Assembly: GCF_019331775.1 (NCBI RefSeq)
Contig: NZ_JAHBBD010000001.1
Coordinates: 210,998-274,997, forward strand
DNA: 64,000 nt
Origin: Bifidobacterium phasiani
Lineage (GTDB): Bacteria; Actinomycetota; Actinomycetes; Actinomycetales; Bifidobacteriaceae
Direction of reading: 5' to 3'
Position numbers and translations under genes: made by a program. The notes under the pieces are model-generated. The model made no database searches. It worked only from the letters and a program-made list of their open reading frames with translations, and had not been told where the DNA came from. Shown here piece by piece: positions 1 through 7,900 of this stretch. Each line of letters opens with the position of its first letter. Position 1 is the stretch's first letter.

Positions 1-414
1 GCAGATCACGCTCGCGAACATCGACCGCTGCCCCGTCGTGGATGGCGCGTACAGGCGGATGTGCGAGACGTTCACGCTCGGGGTGAACGTCATCGTGTAC
101 CGTTTGTTCACCCCGTCGTACGTCGCGCTGCCGGCGATGACACCGGCGTCCACGGCCAGGACCCTGTCCATCGGATAGGGGCCGGTCGACGAGCCGTCCC
201 GCAGGTACGCGCTCAGCACGTACCGGACACCGGGCGTCGTGTCCACGACGGTCTCGGCCCACGCCTGCATCATGCCGGACAGGTCCTGCCTCGCGGTGAC
301 GACCAGCGACAAATCCGCATACGACAGGGACGGCGCCTCGGCAAGATAGCACGACCCGCTCCACCCGGTCGTGCCGACGGGCTTCGGATTGCGCACCAGA
401 TTCACCAGCCTCAC
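1..414 (-). CDS. Array protein A: jelly-roll-like phage tail accessory protein (partial)
   Basis: The gene runs off the left edge, so only the first 138 codons are present. It begins with GTG at 414 (another GTG lies at 417) and reads M-R-L-V-N-L-V-R-N-P, the N-terminal signature shared by the next six genes. A G-rich Shine-Dalgarno (gggggtgg) precedes it. The start motif recalls stand-alone carbohydrate-binding jelly rolls, which commonly open with N-x-x-P-N-P. That makes a receptor- or glycan-binding role at the phage tail plausible, but this is inference. By position it should be the tract-bearing subtype of the array; its 3' end is not visible. Confidence 0.7.
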   Translation of the reverse strand, partial: MRLVNLVRNPKPVGTTGWSGSCYLAEAPSLSYADLSLVVTARQDLSGMMQAWAETVVDTTPGVRYVLSAYLRDGSSTGPYPMDRVLAVDAGVIAGSATYDGVNKRYTMTFTPSVNVSHIRLYAPSTTGQRSMFASVIC

Positions 415-445
415 CACGACCACCCCCTTGCGGGGGTGATTGCGG

Positions 446-958
446 TCAGGAGCGCGTCAGCGGCATGAGGTCCCAGTACACGCGTTCCGGCCTGTCCTGC
501 ATGGCAAGGTACGCGCTGTAATCCGCCTTGGTCATCAGCAGCGGCGCATCGAACGTCACACTCTGGTTGGCGACCGTCGGACTGTTGAACAGGAACTGCA
601 CGTTGTCCGCGCCGGAGGGGATCGTGAACTCCTGCGCGTACGTGTACGTTGAACCCAAGTGGTCCCTGTACTCCATGCCTATCGACGCGACCGTGGTCCA
701 CGAACCGTATCCGATGGTGCACAGGCAGCCGTTGCGGAAGCCCGTCGACTCCTCCGGAACATACGCGAGGAACCGGAACACCAGCGTCTCGCCCAGCGGG
801 ATGCCGGTAAACCGTAGCGGACACTGCATGCCGGTTGAATCCGCCGATACGAGCATCAGGTGATTGTCCTGGTAGCGCATCGTCCCGTTTCCGGACTGCG
901 AATGCTTCGCGCCGGTGTCGCGGAACAGGGGGTTGGGGTAGTATTGCGTGATCCTCAC
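446..958 (-). CDS. Array protein B: jelly-roll-like phage tail accessory protein, no G tract
   Basis: 170 residues, starting at GTG 958 and opening M-R-I-T-Q-Y-Y-P-N-P. It ends with W-D-L-M-P-L-T-R-S, the terminus that marks the non-tract subtype (also D and F). The start codon overlaps the stop of gene C as currently framed (GTGA), so the two could be translationally coupled. Aromatic-rich beta-strand sequence and absence of a signal peptide fit a virion protein displayed at the tail tip. No enzymatic motif is seen. Carbohydrate binding is inferred from the N-terminal motif only. Confidence 0.75.
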   Translation of the reverse strand: MRITQYYPNPLFRDTGAKHSQSGNGTMRYQDNHLMLVSADSTGMQCPLRFTGIPLGETLVFRFLAYVPEESTGFRNGCLCTIGYGSWTTVASIGMEYRDHLGSTYTYAQEFTIPSGADNVQFLFNSPTVANQSVTFDAPLLMTKADYSAYLAMQDRPERVYWDLMPLTRS

Positions 959-1452
959 CGGGCACCACCCCCGGCAGGCAGGTCACCTGGGCATGGTGTC
1001 GTACGCGAAGAAGCGGGGATACCCCCCCCCACCGCGGAATCAAAGGTCTCCGCGAGCTCCAATTGCATGCCGTTGCGGATATTGACGAACGACGACGTCC
1101 TGACCTGCAGCATGGCACGTCTTGCCGCGTCATACTCGAAATGCAGGGTCGCCGCATGGTACTCGTTGTCCCCGACGGAATCCAGCTTGGCGTACTCCTT
1201 AGAGAAATCGTCGGCTACCATCCTGAATTCAAACCAGACGCCCGACTGCGACGCCACGTCACAGGAGAAGACCCACCTGCCGGCGTCGATGTCCGGCAAC
1301 AACAGGTTGATCTGCATCTCGGAGCCGTCCGTGGACAAGAGATTGTATCCGATCCCCGAGTAGAACTCGCATGACGCGTTACCGGTCTTTGAGCCCAAAG
1401 CGAGCGGCTGCTTCACGAAGAACGGACTCGGGATACGATTCACCCGCATCAT
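955..1452 (-). CDS. Array protein C: jelly-roll-like protein with a G9 tract shifting its C-terminus
   Basis: 165 residues as sequenced, starting at ATG 1452 (or 1449) after a gggggtgg ribosome site. The body contains the subtype motif L-E-L-A-E-T-F-D-S-A-V. A run of nine Gs on the coding strand (1022-1030) follows. In the sequenced frame the tail reads G-G-G-I-P-A-S-S-R and ends in a GTGA overlap with gene B. With one extra G the tail becomes Y-P-R-F-F-A-Y-D-T-M-P-R and stops at 983. That matches the ends of genes E (shifted) and G. The family-like frame is therefore off by one here. Replication slippage, RNA polymerase slippage and sequencing error remain possible causes. Confidence 0.75.
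   Translation of the reverse strand: MMRVNRIPSPFFVKQPLALGSKTGNASCEFYSGIGYNLLSTDGSEMQINLLLPDIDAGRWVFSCDVASQSGVWFEFRMVADDFSKEYAKLDSVGDNEYHAATLHFEYDAARRAMLQVRTSSFVNIRNGMQLELAETFDSAVGGGIPASSRTTPCPGDLPAGGGAR
1022..1030 (-). repeat. G9 homopolymer in gene C
   Basis: Nine consecutive Cs on the + strand, i.e. nine Gs in the coding strand of gene C, located just before the codons for the conserved aromatic-D-T-M-P-R terminus. Changing its length by one restores the family terminus. Confidence 0.9.
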
Positions 1453-1483
1453 GCGACCACCCCCGTAAGGATGGCAGCACCTG

Positions 1484-1990
1484 CTACGAGCTGCGCAGTG
1501 GCATGAGCTGGCTGTGGATCCACCACTCGCCGTGCTCGCGCATCCACGCCAAACCGGCGTCCGAGACGACGCTCAACAGGCTGATCTTGGTCTGCGCGCC
1601 CGCAGCCAGCGGGCACACGCCCTGGAAGCGCACCAAGCCGGACGACGGGGCCTGGAACCTGACGACCTGATGCACGCCGGACTGGGACTTCGTGACCGAC
1701 GCGATGATCGCGCTCGAATCGGACGCCGGTCTCGACGCGTCGTAGAGCATGAGGATGTACCCCCACTGCAGGTTCGGGTCCGCTCCCACGCATTCCACGG
1801 TCGCCACAATATTCAGCCATTCCCCGGCCGGAACCGAGAAAACGACGGTTTTGAAGTACGCCAACGAACCCGAATCCGCGACCACGTCGACGCCGCGCCC
1901 GCTCGACCAGCGTCCGGCCGAACAACCATTCAAATCCCAGCGATCCGTGTGCGTGAACCTCGGGTCCGGCCACCAGTTCACGAACCTCAT
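1484..1990 (-). CDS. Array protein D: jelly-roll-like phage tail accessory protein, no G tract
   Basis: 168 residues from ATG 1990, opening M-R-F-V-N-W-W-P-D-P and ending H-S-Q-L-M-P-L-R-S-S, so it belongs to the same subtype as B and F. Its start overlaps the sequenced-frame stop of gene E by four bases (ATGA). It is separated from gene C by about 31 bases, the same spacing class seen between the other modules. No catalytic motif is visible; a binding or adhesin role is inferred from the family signature and the position after the tail fibre. Confidence 0.75.
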   Translation of the reverse strand: MRFVNWWPDPRFTHTDRWDLNGCSAGRWSSGRGVDVVADSGSLAYFKTVVFSVPAGEWLNIVATVECVGADPNLQWGYILMLYDASRPASDSSAIIASVTKSQSGVHQVVRFQAPSSGLVRFQGVCPLAAGAQTKISLLSVVSDAGLAWMREHGEWWIHSQLMPLRSS

Positions 1991-2547
1991 CGGGCATCAC
2001 CCGCCCGACCGGATCGTTCAGCCTCGCGGCATCGTGTCCCAGGCGAAGAACCGAAGCCCCCCCCCCCAGCCACGGCGGCATCGAACGTGGACGCCAGTTC
2101 GAGCTGGATGTCGTAGAACGCGCATGTCATGTCACTGTTCGACGAATCCTGCGGATTCGGGCCGCGGAATTTCAGGTAGACGACTCCGTTGTCTGGAGCC
2201 GTGAACCTCAGAGTCTGATGTCGCTCCGTGGGCTTGTGACTGCCGCTGGAAATATTCGCGAGTACTATACCATCGGTGTTTCCGCTGGTCTCCACGCTGA
2301 TGATGGAGCCTCTGGCGGTGCCGGCGTTCCAGTATCCCACTTCGCAATCAAGGACATATCGGGACCCGGGGTCCAGCCCATCGCACTTGAAGATGACGAT
2401 AGCACCAATCCCATCTGGATCGGAGGTGATGCCGAAACCAATGAGCGAAGAATACTGCCAGATGATCTTCGAAATATCTTCCGTGTACACAGGCTTTGTA
2501 CCGGAGTCCACGCACCTCGGGTTGGGGAACAGGTTGACGCGCTTCAT
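1987..2547 (-). CDS. Array protein E: jelly-roll-like protein with a G11 tract shifting its C-terminus
   Basis: 186 residues as sequenced, from ATG 2547, opening M-K-R-V-N-L-F-P-N-P after a gggggtgg ribosome site. The subtype motif L-E-L-A-S-T-F-D-A-A-V precedes an eleven-G run (2057-2067). In the sequenced frame the tail continues G-F-G-S-S-P-G-T-R-C and stops in an ATGA overlap with gene D. One more G would give L-R-F-F-A-W-D-T-M-P-R-G and a stop at 2018. That closely resembles the corrected end of C and the natural end of G, so two paralogs are shifted the same way. Confidence 0.75.
   Translation of the reverse strand: MKRVNLFPNPRCVDSGTKPVYTEDISKIIWQYSSLIGFGITSDPDGIGAIVIFKCDGLDPGSRYVLDCEVGYWNAGTARGSIISVETSGNTDGIVLANISSGSHKPTERHQTLRFTAPDNGVVYLKFRGPNPQDSSNSDMTCAFYDIQLELASTFDAAVAGGGGFGSSPGTRCREAERSGRAGDAR
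2057..2067 (-). repeat. G11 homopolymer in gene E
   Basis: Eleven consecutive Cs on the + strand, reading as Gs in the coding strand of gene E, immediately upstream of the family-consensus terminus that is out of frame as sequenced. Confidence 0.9.
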
Positions 2548-2572
2548 GCCGCCACCCCCAGTCCGAGGAAGG

Positions 2573-3076
2573 CTAGCTCCGGTTCAGTGGCATGAGGTCC
2601 CAGGAGAGGAAGCCCTGCTTGACGATTTGTGTCAACGCCTGCCAGTCCTCCAGTGTTCCGACGAACACGTTGAAAACCGAAAACCTCTCTCCGTTCGTCC
2701 TGGAGCAGCGGAACGTGACCTTGACCTGCCCGTTCGACGGGACCGTGAACTCCCCGCTCGCGTTCAGCCAGCCATGAGTGTTGTTCGCCATCCACGTCGC
2801 CCCGTCCGAGGTCCATATCGACATGGCCGCGCCGTTCGACGTGACGTCGCCGTTCGAATTGCAGGCGGCGACCAGTCTGGCGCCGGCCGGCAGAGGGATG
2901 TTCATGTCCGCCCAGTTGTCCCCGTCCCGCGTCGCCCTCAACGTCAACCCGGGGTAGCGCGAGCTGGACGGCTCGTATGTCGACGTGTAACTGTCCATCG
3001 CGCACCCGTGGTACGACAGCATCGAGTCGATGCCGCGCATCCTCGGATTCGGGAAATGGTTCACGATCCTCGTCAT
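2573..3076 (-). CDS. Array protein F: jelly-roll-like phage tail accessory protein, no G tract
   Basis: 167 residues from ATG 3076, chosen because M-T-R-I-V-N-H-F-P-N-P aligns with the paralogs; an upstream in-frame ATG at 3091 is also possible. It ends S-W-D-L-M-P-L-N-R-S, the non-tract subtype terminus. A ggggttgg ribosome site precedes the start. If the G tract of gene G lost one base, gene G would stop in an ATGA overlap with this start. Likely a tail-tip binding protein by context. Confidence 0.75.
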   Translation of the reverse strand: MTRIVNHFPNPRMRGIDSMLSYHGCAMDSYTSTYEPSSSRYPGLTLRATRDGDNWADMNIPLPAGARLVAACNSNGDVTSNGAAMSIWTSDGATWMANNTHGWLNASGEFTVPSNGQVKVTFRCSRTNGERFSVFNVFVGTLEDWQALTQIVKQGFLSWDLMPLNRS

Positions 3077-3124
3077 GCCACCAACCCCCACTCACGGAGG
3101 CGAACAGCATGATGGCGAGGGCGA

Positions 3125-3622
3125 TTACGTAAGCCCCCCCCCGAGCCCGCGGGGCATGGTCGAATAGTCGAAGTACCAGAGCTCGGGATCGTACGTGCTC
3201 TCGAGTTCCAGCAGGGGACGGCACAGCATCACCATGCTGTCCGTGTTGACCGGGACGATGCGGAAAAGGAGCCCGCGTCCCGACAGCTGGAGCGTCGTGT
3301 CCGCTAACTTCGTGACGCCGTCGTTGACGTACAGCTCGTACAGTCTCGTATACGAGCTCGCGTTCTCGTTCCTCTGGAAGATACGGAGACAGCCCTGGCC
3401 TCCCTGCGCGTACAGTTCGCAGCGGAACCGGTACGATCCGGGCGCCACGTGCTGGAGCGAAGCGAAGTCCACGTACGGGTCGCCGCCCGACAGGTCGTAG
3501 GCGCGGATGTAGCGTCGACCGTTCTCATGCGTGATCGCGTCGGCGGTGCAGGAGTTCGACGTCGCGTACGGTTTGTCCCCGTGGAACAGCGGGTTGAGGA
3601 TCTCATTGACGCGTCTTGTCAC
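3125..3622 (-). CDS. Array protein G: first jelly-roll-like protein of the array, G9 tract after the terminus
   Basis: 165 residues from GTG 3622, opening with V-T-R-R-V-N-E-I-L-N-P and a GGAGG ribosome site. The upstream in-frame ATG at 3712 lies within the preceding gene and is less likely. It carries L-E-L-E-S-T-Y-D-P-E-L-W and then Y-F-D-Y-S-T-M-P-R-G in frame. A nine-G run (3134-3142) comes after this terminus and adds L-G-G-G-L-T before TAA. Here the tract changes only the extra tail and where translation ends, unlike in C and E. It overlaps the stop of the preceding small gene by about 20 bases. Confidence 0.75.
   Translation of the reverse strand: MTRRVNEILNPLFHGDKPYATSNSCTADAITHENGRRYIRAYDLSGGDPYVDFASLQHVAPGSYRFRCELYAQGGQGCLRIFQRNENASSYTRLYELYVNDGVTKLADTTLQLSGRGLLFRIVPVNTDSMVMLCRPLLELESTYDPELWYFDYSTMPRGLGGGLT
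3134..3142 (-). repeat. G9 homopolymer at the 3' end of gene G
   Basis: Nine Gs on the coding strand, just after the T-M-P-R-G codons of gene G. Loss of one G would move the stop to 3073, overlapping the start of gene F. Confidence 0.9.
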
Positions 3623-3797
3623 GTCCGCCTCCCTTCCCCAGCAGGTCCAGCAGGTTCCTGATCTGCAGTTCGCGCAGGTCCGCCTGGTATTCGAGGTCGC
3701 TGATGCGTTCACGCAGGCGCTTGATCATGTCGTTCGCGTCGACCTGCTGCCATTCCGGCACGACGGGCGTGTCCGCCGTTTTCCTGGTTTCGCTCAT
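3603..3797 (-). CDS. Small coiled-coil phage protein
   Basis: 64 residues from ATG 3797 with a good AGGAAAGG ribosome site. The middle section (I-K-R-L-R-E-R-I-S-D-L-E-Y-Q) has heptad-like spacing and the end is basic (L-L-G-K-G-G-G-R-D-K-T). No family is recognised. It sits between an acidic repeat protein and the array and is co-oriented with the tail operon, so it may be a small tail or adaptor protein. Confidence 0.6.
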   Translation of the reverse strand: MSETRKTADTPVVPEWQQVDANDMIKRLRERISDLEYQADLRELQIRNLLDLLGKGGGRDKTRQ

Positions 3798-3817
3798 GAT
3801 TCCGTCCTTTCCTGGGG

Positions 3818-4252
3818 TTAGTGGGCGTCTCCGCTGACGAGGATCCGGGAGACGAGTCTGAGCCGGCTGGTGTCGAGCACGGCCTGGTTGCCGGAGTCCG
3901 TGTCCTGGATCGTGACCGGAGTGCCGGCCTCGGCCGGGAATTCGGCCAGGAGGTGACGCTGGTAGTCGCGCCACTGCTCCACGCCGCTCGCCTCGTCGGT
4001 CCGGTCGTACCTCAGGCCCAGGCGGAGCAGCTCGCTCTTCGCGCTCTCCGCGGCCGGACGCAGGTCCAGCACGAACATGCCCTCCGATCCCACGGGCGTC
4101 TGCCCGGACGCGTCCGCGGTCTGCGCGTCCCCGGTGACCGGATCGGGTGCTGTGCCGTCATCGACGGCGCCTCCCGTCATGTCATCAGCGATGTCATTGG
4201 AAGTGTCGTTAGAAGTGTCGTTAGCGGTGTCGTGAATGGTGTCGTCGGCCAT
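3818..4252 (-). CDS. Phage tail-region hypothetical protein with an acidic N-terminal repeat
   Basis: 144 residues from ATG 4252. The first 25 or so residues are an acidic repeat of the type D-T-x-N-D-T-S-N-D, encoded by near-identical 12-base units (about 4185-4240). Then come a disordered acidic stretch and a folded C-terminal part beginning F-V-L-D-L-R-P-A-A. That part is of the size seen in small baseplate or tail-accessory proteins. No function is recognised. The 12-base units could expand or contract. Confidence 0.6.
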   Translation of the reverse strand: MADDTIHDTANDTSNDTSNDIADDMTGGAVDDGTAPDPVTGDAQTADASGQTPVGSEGMFVLDLRPAAESAKSELLRLGLRYDRTDEASGVEQWRDYQRHLLAEFPAEAGTPVTIQDTDSGNQAVLDTSRLRLVSRILVSGDAH

Positions 4253-4349
4253 GGCCGGCTCCTTTCCTGTGATGGGTGTGGATATGCGTGGACCCCGGCA
4301 GGCTTGCGGCCTTTCCGGGGTCCTCGAGTGAATACGTGCTTGTGTTCGG

Positions 4350-4886
4350 TCAGCGTCCGCCTGCGGGCAGCAGCCCGTCCGCGAACCGGGATCCGGCCTC
4401 ATGGATGCGCGCCGCGACCTGCGGGTCGGCGAGCAGCGCTTCGAGCGCTTCCGCGTCCACGTTCCCGGGCATGGGGATGGACTGGTCGGGCGGATCATCC
4501 TCCTCGTCCATGAGCCGCATCGCCATGACGCTGCCCGTGGGCAGGCCGAGCAGACGCCGCGTCTCCACGCGCCCGTCGTCCACCAGGGCGAGCGAGACCG
4601 GCGACAGGGCGCGGTGCGTGGCCGCGCGCGCGGTCTGGTTCAGGTCCAGCAGCCTCTGCCGCTCGCACTCCTCGTAGGCCGACGTCCACGCGTTGCGGCT
4701 TGTTTCCGCGTCGAGGACGCCCGGGTCCGTGGCCTGCAGGATCGCCGCGACCGCCTCCGAGTCCGAGCCCAGGCCCAGGAGGGTCCGCCATGAGGCGATG
4801 GCGTCGAGCGGGATCACGTTCGTCGACCAGCCGTTCTCGTCGCGCATGATGAGGTTCCCGTTCTCGATGGATGGTGTCAGGTTCAT
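4350..4886 (-). CDS. Phage tail-region hypothetical protein
   Basis: 178 residues from ATG 4886, immediately downstream of the large tail fibre. The first 35 residues look like a small beta domain (I-E-N-G-N-L-I-M-R-D-E-N-G-W). The rest is largely helical and acidic with no recognised motif. Position suggests a fibre-associated protein or chaperone, but this is context only. Confidence 0.6.
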   Translation of the reverse strand: MNLTPSIENGNLIMRDENGWSTNVIPLDAIASWRTLLGLGSDSEAVAAILQATDPGVLDAETSRNAWTSAYEECERQRLLDLNQTARAATHRALSPVSLALVDDGRVETRRLLGLPTGSVMAMRLMDEEDDPPDQSIPMPGNVDAEALEALLADPQVAARIHEAGSRFADGLLPAGGR

Positions 4887-4903
4887 CTCGATGCCCCTTT
4901 CCG

Positions 4904-7900
4904 TTACTGGGCGAGCCATGCGCACACGGCGGCGTACAACGTTCCGGTGAACGTGTCGCCGGCGTTGCGTCCCATGACCTGCACGCTCGACGCGCCGCCG
5001 GTGTTCGCGACGTGCAGGAAGATGCCGTACGCGTCGGTGTCGCTGCTGGCGACGGCGAAATACCGCCCGTATTTCGCCGGGTTGAGCGTGAACTGCGCCT
5101 TGTTGAAGTTGCCTCCGGCCTGGAACGTGCCGTTGTTGTACAGCCATTGCGCGGCCTGGAACGTATTGCGTCCGGTGAGCCCGCCGAGATAGCCTCCGAG
5201 ATAAAGGCATCCGGTGTCGATGCACGCCTGCACGCCGACGGCGCCGTTCTGGTCGGACGCCTCGATTCCCGAGTATGTGCGTCCGCCGTTGTTGGCGTCG
5301 TTGGCCCACGCGTACACGTTCGCGTATCGGCTCCCGGGCCTGTGCGCGTACAGTTGCGCGTACGAGCCGTTGCCGCTCCTGTTGTGCGCCGCGATCCGCG
5401 TGTACCATTCACGCCTGTTGGTGTCGGAGCTTTTCTCCAGGTAATCGGTCTTCGTGAGCACGTAGAACTCGGCCGACTCCAACCCGCCGTTGCGGTACTG
5501 TCCCAGGCGCATGAACGAGCCGAACCCGGTGCCCGCGCCGGCGGACCCGTCCGTGCGCATGCCTCCGTTCAGGCAGATTGTGCTGATCAGGCCCCGGTCG
5601 GAGTCCTCGAACTCGGTGCCGATGTACGGGGCGCGCGCGTACGAGCCGTCAGGGATGAACTGGATGCCGACGCCGGTCTGCGTGTTGTCCGGGTCCCCGA
5701 CGATGCTCGTGTGGAAATCCGGGTTGATCAGCACGCGTTTGCCCGAGATCGCGGTCTGGAACGTGCCTGTGAGCAGGTTGCTTCCGCCGTTGCCGTCCAG
5801 GTGGACGGTGTGGTTGTGGCTCGAGTCCCACATGTCCAGGCCACTGTCGCGCAGCTTGAACCCGGTGTTCTCCGCGGTCGAGGACTGGTAGACCGCGCCG
5901 GTGAACACGTAGCCGCGGAACTGGCCGGCGGCGATCTTGTCGGTCGTGATGCATCCGGCGGCGATCTTGACCGCGGTCACCGAATTGGCCGCGAGCTTGT
6001 CCGCGGTGACCGCGCCGGACACGATCTTCGACGCGTTCACCGAGTTCGCGGCGAGCTTGTCCGCGGTCACGGCGCCGGCGGCGATCTTCCCCGCGTTCAC
6101 GCTGTTCGCGGCGAGCTTGTCCGCGGTCACGGCCAGTGCGGCGATCTTCGCGGATGTGACCGCGTTGGCGGCGATCTTGTCGGTCGAGATCGCGCTGGCG
6201 GCGATCTTGTCGCCGGTGATGGTCAACGCGGCGATCTTCGCGGCGGTGACGGCGCCGGCGGCCAGCTTCTCGGTGGTCACCGCTCCCGCCGCGATCTTGC
6301 CGGCGTTCACGCAGTTCGCCGCGAGCTTGTCCGCGGTCACGGCCAGCGAGACGATCTTCTCCGACGTGACCGACCCGGTCGCCAGGTTGTCCGCGACGAT
6401 CGTGCGCGCGGCGATCAGGTCGCCGGTGATCGTGCCGGACACGATCACGTTGCTCGCGACCAGGCTGTACGTGTTCCACCGCGACCCGTCCCAGACCAGG
6501 ACCTCGACGATCTCCGAATCCAGGGTCACCAGCACCGATGGGCTGTTGTCCGGTTCGCCCTCGCTGTAGGTGTAGAAATCGGCCAGCGCCGAGGGGCTGT
6601 TGTCCGGCTCGCCCAGTGAGGTGGTCCAGTAGCGTTGGTACCGGTACCACAGGTCGCCCACGTTGGGTTCGAGCGACGGCGTGGTGACGGTGGGGTCCTG
6701 CCAGTCGTGGAAGATCCGGTTCCTGCCGTCCGCCGTGGTCTGCGCGGCCGCGGCGTCCTGTATGGCCTGCTGGGCCTTGGCCACGGCGTCCGACGCGTTC
6801 CTGCCGACCGTGTCGAGTTCCTTGTTGGCCTGCTCGAGCGCGGTCTTGTTGGATTGGATGTCCTTGGTCGCCTGCGAGAGCGTGTTCTGGACCTGTCCGA
6901 CGGTCTGCTGGGTCTGCGTGATCGTCTGCTGGTTCGCCTTGACGTCCTGCTGGACCTGCGCGACGGTCCTGTTGGCCTCCTCGAGGGCCGTCCTGTTGTC
7001 CTGGAGGTCCTTCTGCGCCTGTTCGATCGCCTTGTCGTTGTCCTCGAGGTCCTGACGGATCTGCTCGACCTGCTCGCTGGTCACCGCGGACGCGACCGTG
7101 ATCCGGGCGGTCGCGGACCATGCGCTCGTGTTGCCGGCATGGTCCACGGCCCGGAACGCGTACGTCCACGTCTCCCCCGGCTGGACGTTCGTGTCCACGA
7201 AATCGTCCACGTCGATCATCGACGCGCTCACCACGCCCAGGGCGCCCGCCGACGATCCACGCCCCACCTCGAGATGGTCGAAATCGGGTTCCATGCCGCC
7301 GCCCGACGCGTTGCGCCCGTCCCAATGGATCGTGACCACGCCCATCTCCGAGCTCAATACCGGTTCGCTGGGCACGCTCGGCGGTACCGCGTCCGACGCG
7401 ACCCTGACCGACGCCTCGTCGGACCATTCGCCCGGCCTGTCGCTGTACGAGGGTATCGCGCGCACGCGGGCGACCACGGTGCGCCCGCAGTCCAGATTCG
7501 ACCATGCCAACGTCAACCCGTCAGTCACACCGGCCGCACGCCAACCGTCCTCTTCCGCATACCGCCATTCGACCCGGTAGTCGGCGATATCGATGGCCGT
7601 GTCGTCCGTGGCCTGCGTGACCTCGCCCCACCCGGCCGTGACCAGACCACGCGCGTACCCGCTCGAATCCAGGTACGCGTCCGTGGACAGGACAAGCCCG
7701 CCGGGGGCCTTCGGAACACGATGGTCCTGCGCTGGCGCTGGTCTCCCGCCCTGGGCTCCGCCGGCGACGGCGCCGCCGGTGATGCCCTGGATCCGTTTGG
7801 CCTGTCTGGTCTGCGCGTCGTACAGGCGGTCGTTGAGGATGAGCGCCGCCTTGACTCCGGACGACGACCAGTTGAGCGTGATCCGTTGGACGCGGACCTT

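Noticed and set aside
4871..6619. Long + strand open frame opposite the tail fibre
   Set aside because: It is the antisense of the repetitive fibre gene; composition is G/R/V/D repeats typical of shadows in high-GC DNA.
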